This document shows, piece by piece, positions 59,035 to 64,000 of a stretch of 64,000 bases of DNA. Under the pieces are notes generated by a model. That model was given only the letters and a program-made list of their open reading frames with translations, made no database searches and had not been told where the DNA came from. Within the stretch, counting starts at the first letter, position 1. Each line of letters begins with the position of its first letter. Source of the stretch: Amycolatopsis bullii (GTDB lineage: Bacteria > Actinomycetota > Actinomycetes > Mycobacteriales > Pseudonocardiaceae); NCBI RefSeq assembly GCF_014654205.1, contig NZ_BNAW01000047.1:1-64000 (forward strand), in the 5' to 3' direction. A program made the translations under genes and the position numbers.

Positions 59035-60632
59035 TCACCGGACGCCGAGGTGCGCCAGCCAGCCGCCCTTCGCCGAGATGTCCTCCGCTCCCTCCGTGGC
59101 CACCGGTTCGCAGAGGAAGCCGGACACCGAGCGGCCGTCGGCCAGTTCGAGCTTGCCGATGGCCAGGGGGGCCGGGATGCCGGCCACGAACTCGCCGAAC
59201 CCCTTCGGGGGCAGCTCCCAGACCTCCGCGGCCACCGGCACCCCGCCGGAGGCGACCCGCACCAGGCCGGGTTTCGGCGGCACCGTGTCCAACGCGTACA
59301 GCCGGTACGCGGCCGCCGTCGAAACCGCGGACACGAACCGGCCGCCGCGGGAGGTCAGCTCGTGGTTCAGCGGCTGGCCGCGCAGGTGCGCGCCGACCAC
59401 CACGATCGGGATGCCGGACGGGCGCAACCCCGCCAGTGCCGCCAGCTTCAGGTCGTCGTGCGGGGCGCCGAGGAACATCACGCCGAACGGGCGCCCGGCC
59501 ACCGAACCCGCGGGGACGGCCAGCGCCGACAGCCCGAACAGGTTGGTGGAGTTGGTGAACCGGCCCAGGCGGGCGTTGACCGCCACCGGGTCCGCCGCCA
59601 CCTCCGCCAGGGTCGGGTGCTCGGTCGTCGTCGGGACCAGCAGCGCGTCGACACCGGCCAGCGCGGCCAGTGCCTCCGCCCGCAGGCCCGCCAGGGTCAC
59701 CTGGTCGGCGAACAGCCGGTGCGCGGGGATGTCCCGCGCCGGGCCGATGATCGACCGCACGACCGGGTCGACGGCGCCGGGGTGGGTGTCGATGAACTCG
59801 CCGACCGCGGTGTACCGCTCGGCGACGAACGCGCCGCCGTACAGCAGCTGCGCCGCCTCCAGGAACGCCGAGATGTCCACAGTGGTCACTTCGGCCCCCG
59901 CCGCGGCGTAGTCCGCCACCGCCGCGTCGAAGGCCTCGGCCCAGCCGGGCGCCAGCGGGCCCAGCTGGTCCGGGGACGGCACGCCGAGCCGGAACCGTCC
60001 CGTGTGGACCTGCGCGGGCTCGGCCAGGCAGGTCAGCGCGAACGACGCTTCCTCGACCGTCCGCGCGAACAGCGACACGCAGTCGATGCTCGCGCAGGCC
60101 GGGACGACCCCTTCGGTGGGCAGCAGGCCCGGGGTCGGCTTGAGCCCGACGATCCCGTTGAAGGCCGCGGGCACCCGGCCGGACCCGGCCGTGTCCGTGC
60201 CCAGGGCCAGGTCGGCGATGCCCAGCGCGACCGCCACCGCCGAACCCGAGCTCGAACCGCCCGAGACGTACCCCGGGTCGACCGCGTTGCGCACCGCGCC
60301 GTACGGGCTGCGCGTCCCGACCAGCCCGGTCGCGAACTGGTCCAGGTTCGTCGTGCCGAGCACCAGCGCCCCGGCCGCCCGCAGCCGCGCGACGACCGGG
60401 GCGTCGGCCTCCGGCTGGTACGCGTAGTCCGGGCAGCCCGCGGTCGTCGGCAGCCCGGCGACGTCGATGTTGCCCTTGACCGCGACGAGCTTGCCGCGCA
60501 GCGGAAGGCCGGATCGCGCCAGCGCCGCGGCCTCGGCGAGGACGTCGGCTTCCGGCCGGAGGTCGATCCAGATCTCCGGCCGGTCGACCTGCTCGATCCG
60601 CCGGTAGGCCGCCCGCACCCGCTCCACCGGGC

Positions 60633-60636
<4 letters not shown>
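59035..60636 (-). CDS. atzF: allophanate hydrolase
   Basis: A 533-residue amidase-signature enzyme that hydrolyses allophanate (urea-1-carboxylate) to ammonia and CO2. The Ser-cisSer-Lys triad is in LVAVKGNIDVAGLPTTAGCP (Lys) and VSGGSSSGSAVAVALGIADL (serines). The C-terminal domain (ELTSRGGRFVSAVSTAAAYR ... VWELPPKGFGEFVAGIPAPL) is the extra domain of allophanate hydrolases. Its ATG overlaps the stop of the urea carboxylase gene by 4 bp. Together they degrade urea without urease. Confidence 0.95.

Positions 60637-64000
<3,364 letters not shown>

Overview
This window is chromosomal DNA from a high-GC actinobacterium, most likely a pseudonocardial genus such as Amycolatopsis. The evidence is strong GC bias at third codon positions, many GTG starts, the full trehalose/GlgE alpha-glucan set, and a sigA-ppgK-suhB-cei-DUF4193-DUF3093-dut-DUF3710-hydrolase-OB fold-DUF3159-ceoBC-permease-methyltransferase-dxs order that I recall as matching the Rv2703 to Rv2682c region of Mycobacterium tuberculosis. 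No rRNA, tRNA, insertion sequence, prophage or CRISPR locus is visible. The genus is an inference.

Layout: 0.07-4.9 kb holds a hypothetical protein, an amino-acid permease, a NarL-type two-component system and two small membrane proteins. 5-23 kb is a carbohydrate island: malQ, glgX-treY-treZ, a second glgX, then glgE, treS-mak-glgB. The first set debranches glucan and converts it to trehalose. The second converts trehalose to maltose, maltose-1-phosphate and branched alpha-glucan. Together they make a trehalose/glucan cycle. 23.2-42.2 kb is the conserved housekeeping segment with the principal sigma factor, polyphosphate glucokinase, dUTPase, two TrkA/RCK proteins beside a KimA-like potassium permease, an RNA methyltransferase and dxs, interrupted by a DinB-fold protein and a betaine-aldehyde-dehydrogenase-like gene.

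42.3-49.1 kb is a five-gene overlapping minus-strand operon (SSS transporter, ureohydrolase, thiamine-diphosphate enzyme, aldehyde dehydrogenase, NCS1 permease) with a divergent PucR-type regulator. It fits the arginine transaminase route (2-ketoarginine to guanidinobutyrate to GABA plus urea). Urea carboxylase and allophanate hydrolase at 59-64 kb could consume that urea. Between them lie a CutRS-like two-component system, a truncated esterase, a small FtsX-ectodomain-like protein, fadA-fadB, a membrane protein and an orphan DesI-like sugar aminotransferase.

The most unusual content is between genes. Four arrays of degenerate 21-bp units (three reverse orientation mid-array, two of them in exact register) and one 17-bp-period array lie in gaps, four of the five between convergent genes. 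Three copies of a short element carry a near-perfect match to the actinobacterial LexA-independent DNA-damage (PafBC) promoter motif followed by a GC-rich inverted repeat. Each points into the 3' end of a convergent gene, and two have a 21-bp array just upstream. A separate dispersed hairpin repeat has entered two reading frames (a histidine kinase tail and a membrane-protein linker). Most operons use 4-bp ATGA/GTGA start-stop overlaps.
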